From Piscinibacter sp. HJYY11 (GTDB lineage Bacteria; Pseudomonadota; Gammaproteobacteria; Burkholderiales; Burkholderiaceae_C): 64,000 nucleotides of DNA. The stretch lies in contig NZ_JAERQZ010000001.1 of NCBI RefSeq assembly GCF_016735515.1, forward strand, positions 2,158,746 to 2,222,745, read 5' to 3'. Below, piece by piece: positions 63,125-64,000 of the stretch (within the stretch, counting starts at the first letter, position 1; every line of letters starts with the position of its first letter). The translations under genes were made by a program, and so were the position numbers. Below the pieces are notes generated by a model that saw nothing but the letters and a program-made list of their open reading frames with translations, was not told the origin of the DNA and made no database searches.

Positions 63125-63130
63125 CGTGCT

Positions 63131-63760
63131 TCAGCTCTTGGTGCCGGCCGCGGCCTTGTTGCGCTCGGCCAGCTTGGCGATGAGGCCGTCGATGCCACCG
63201 GCGCTGATTTCCTGCGCGAAGGTGTTGCGGTAGTTCTCGACCAGCCAGATGCCCATCACGTTGACGTCGTAGATCTTCCAGGTGTCGGCCGCCTTCTCGA
63301 GGCGGTAGTCGAGCTGGATCGGGTCGCCCTTGCCGCGGATCTCGGTGCGTACCAGCACTTCGGCATCGCCGGCGGCGGCGCGCAGCGGCTTCAGCTGCAC
63401 GGTCTGGTCGCGCACCTGGGCCAGGGCGCCGGAATAGGTGCGCACCAGCAGCACCTTGAATTCGTCCTGCAGGCGCTTCTGCTGCTCGGGCGTGGCCTGG
63501 CGCCAATAGCGACCCACGGCCGAGGAGGTCATGCGCTGGAAGTTCACATGCGGCATGACCTTTGTCTCGACCAGGGCCATCACCTTGTTGACGTCACCGG
63601 CCTGGATGGACTTGTCAGCGCGCGCGGCTTCGAGCACTTCGTTGGAGACCCGCTTGACGAGCTCATCGGGCGCCTGCTGGGCAAACGCCGTGCCCGAGGC
63701 ACCCACCACGACGGCGAGCGCCGAACACCAGGTCATGAAACGTCGACGAAGAAACAGCAT
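63131..63760 (-). CDS. mlaC: Phospholipid-binding protein MlaC
   Basis: This periplasmic carrier ferries phospholipid between the MlaA outer-membrane complex and the inner-membrane MlaFEDB transporter. The 209-aa precursor has a signal peptide (MLFLRRRFMTWCSALAVVVG to about QAQ). It also has the family's VMPHVNFQRMTSSAVGRYWR, ATPEQQKRLQDEFKVLLVRT and YDVNVMGIWLVENYR blocks. AAAGGA precedes ATG 63760; five codons upstream there is another start, less likely. Confidence 0.92.
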   Translation of the reverse strand: MLFLRRRFMTWCSALAVVVGASGTAFAQQAPDELVKRVSNEVLEAARADKSIQAGDVNKVMALVETKVMPHVNFQRMTSSAVGRYWRQATPEQQKRLQDEFKVLLVRTYSGALAQVRDQTVQLKPLRAAAGDAEVLVRTEIRGKGDPIQLDYRLEKAADTWKIYDVNVMGIWLVENYRNTFAQEISAGGIDGLIAKLAERNKAAAGTKS

Positions 63761-63896
63761 TGGTAATCCTTTCAAGACTCGGGCCTTGAGCCCACGGCCG
63801 TTGGAGGCCCGTCTAGTGCCCGAGTTCAGTGATCAACGCGGCAGGTGCCGCGGCGGTTGGCAGCATTACACAACAGCAACATGCGGCCGGTTCGCC

Positions 63897-64000
63897 TCAA
63901 CGGCCCGCGTCCGACGCAGCCGCTGCGGGCGCAGGTGCGGAAGCGGCAGGACCAACCGACGCCGGAGCACTGGCACCCGCCGCGGGGGCCTTGGGCGCGG
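63897..64000 (-). CDS. C-terminal fragment, possibly MlaA
   Basis: An open frame enters from the right edge and ends with TGA at 63899-63897. The ~34 residues seen are almost only Ala, Pro, Gly and Ser with a final AASDAGR. Mla-operon order and the low-complexity tail suggest MlaA/VacJ lipoprotein, but nothing diagnostic is visible. Between it and mlaC (63761-63896) no other gene is seen. Confidence 0.4.
   Translation of the reverse strand, partial: APKAPAAGASAPASVGPAASAPAPAAAASDAGR

Overview
This is a GC-rich (roughly 67-70 % by eye) chromosomal stretch from a betaproteobacterium of the Burkholderiales, Leptothrix/Ideonella/Rhizobacter side. The best clue is the secreted hydrolase at 31399-32274. 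It is nearly colinear with Ideonella sakaiensis PETase as I remember that sequence, and I would guess Rhizobacter (now Piscinibacter) gummiphilus or a close relative. That species name is an inference. No transposase, integrase, phage gene or CRISPR array was seen.

Layout. (1) 1-2213: tail of a probable LysR regulator, gmhA, an NnrU-type membrane protein, a DsrE-like protein and a glycine-cleavage-H-like lipoyl carrier. (2) 2231-11656, minus strand: a complete selenocysteine and formate dehydrogenase island, with selC (tRNA-Sec), selB, selA, fdhE, fdnI, fdnH and fdnG. The fdnG gene is interrupted by one in-frame UGA read as Sec199, followed by a SECIS-like hairpin. (3) 11818-18930, minus: an amide-utilisation operon with a BMP-type substrate-binding protein, two permeases, a formamidase, two isochorismatase-fold cysteine hydrolases and an ABC ATPase. 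Formamidase yields formate plus ammonia, which fits the formate dehydrogenase on one side and the ammonium transporter on the other. (4) 19080-19347: two inverted copies of a nested palindrome whose stems covary while the internal strands stay conserved. This is the most unusual non-coding signal here. (5) 19422-26449: amt with a sigma-54 promoter, a PAS/GGDEF protein, an alpha carbonic anhydrase, a Bcr/CflA exporter and an anchored Ala/Pro-rich protein. (6) 26481-29357: a secreted 741-aa protein of unknown function, a tiny lipoprotein with a Shine-Dalgarno-masking hairpin, and the RNase P RNA gene. (7) 29488-35482: two paralogous modules of AraC-type regulator plus PETase-family hydrolase. 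The first also carries a lipase-chaperone-like gene, and pyrC lies between the modules. (8) 35572-42280: an acidic amino acid ABC transporter (gltIJKL-like), a second binding protein, aspartase and a HypT-like LysR regulator. (9) 42300-46230: an Atm1-type ABC exporter, YciA thioesterase, an SGNH hydrolase and an enoyl-CoA hydratase. (10) 46266-55288: a fatty-acid beta-oxidation operon (fadA, fadN-type fusion, acyl-CoA dehydrogenase, hydrolases) with a TetR regulator. (11) 55468-57752: a PanE-like reductase, an HNH nuclease and a HAD phosphatase. (12) 57749-62806: central sugar metabolism, with pgi and tal divergent from zwf and hexR. (13) 62825-64000: the mla lipid-transport end (STAS protein, mlaC and the end of what may be mlaA).

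The metabolic logic hangs together. Amides, glutamate/aspartate, fatty acids and extracellular polyesters are brought in as carbon, nitrogen and electron sources. Formate goes to a quinone-linked formate dehydrogenase, ammonia to the Amt/NtrC circuit, and sugars to the Entner-Doudoroff/pentose phosphate branch under HexR.
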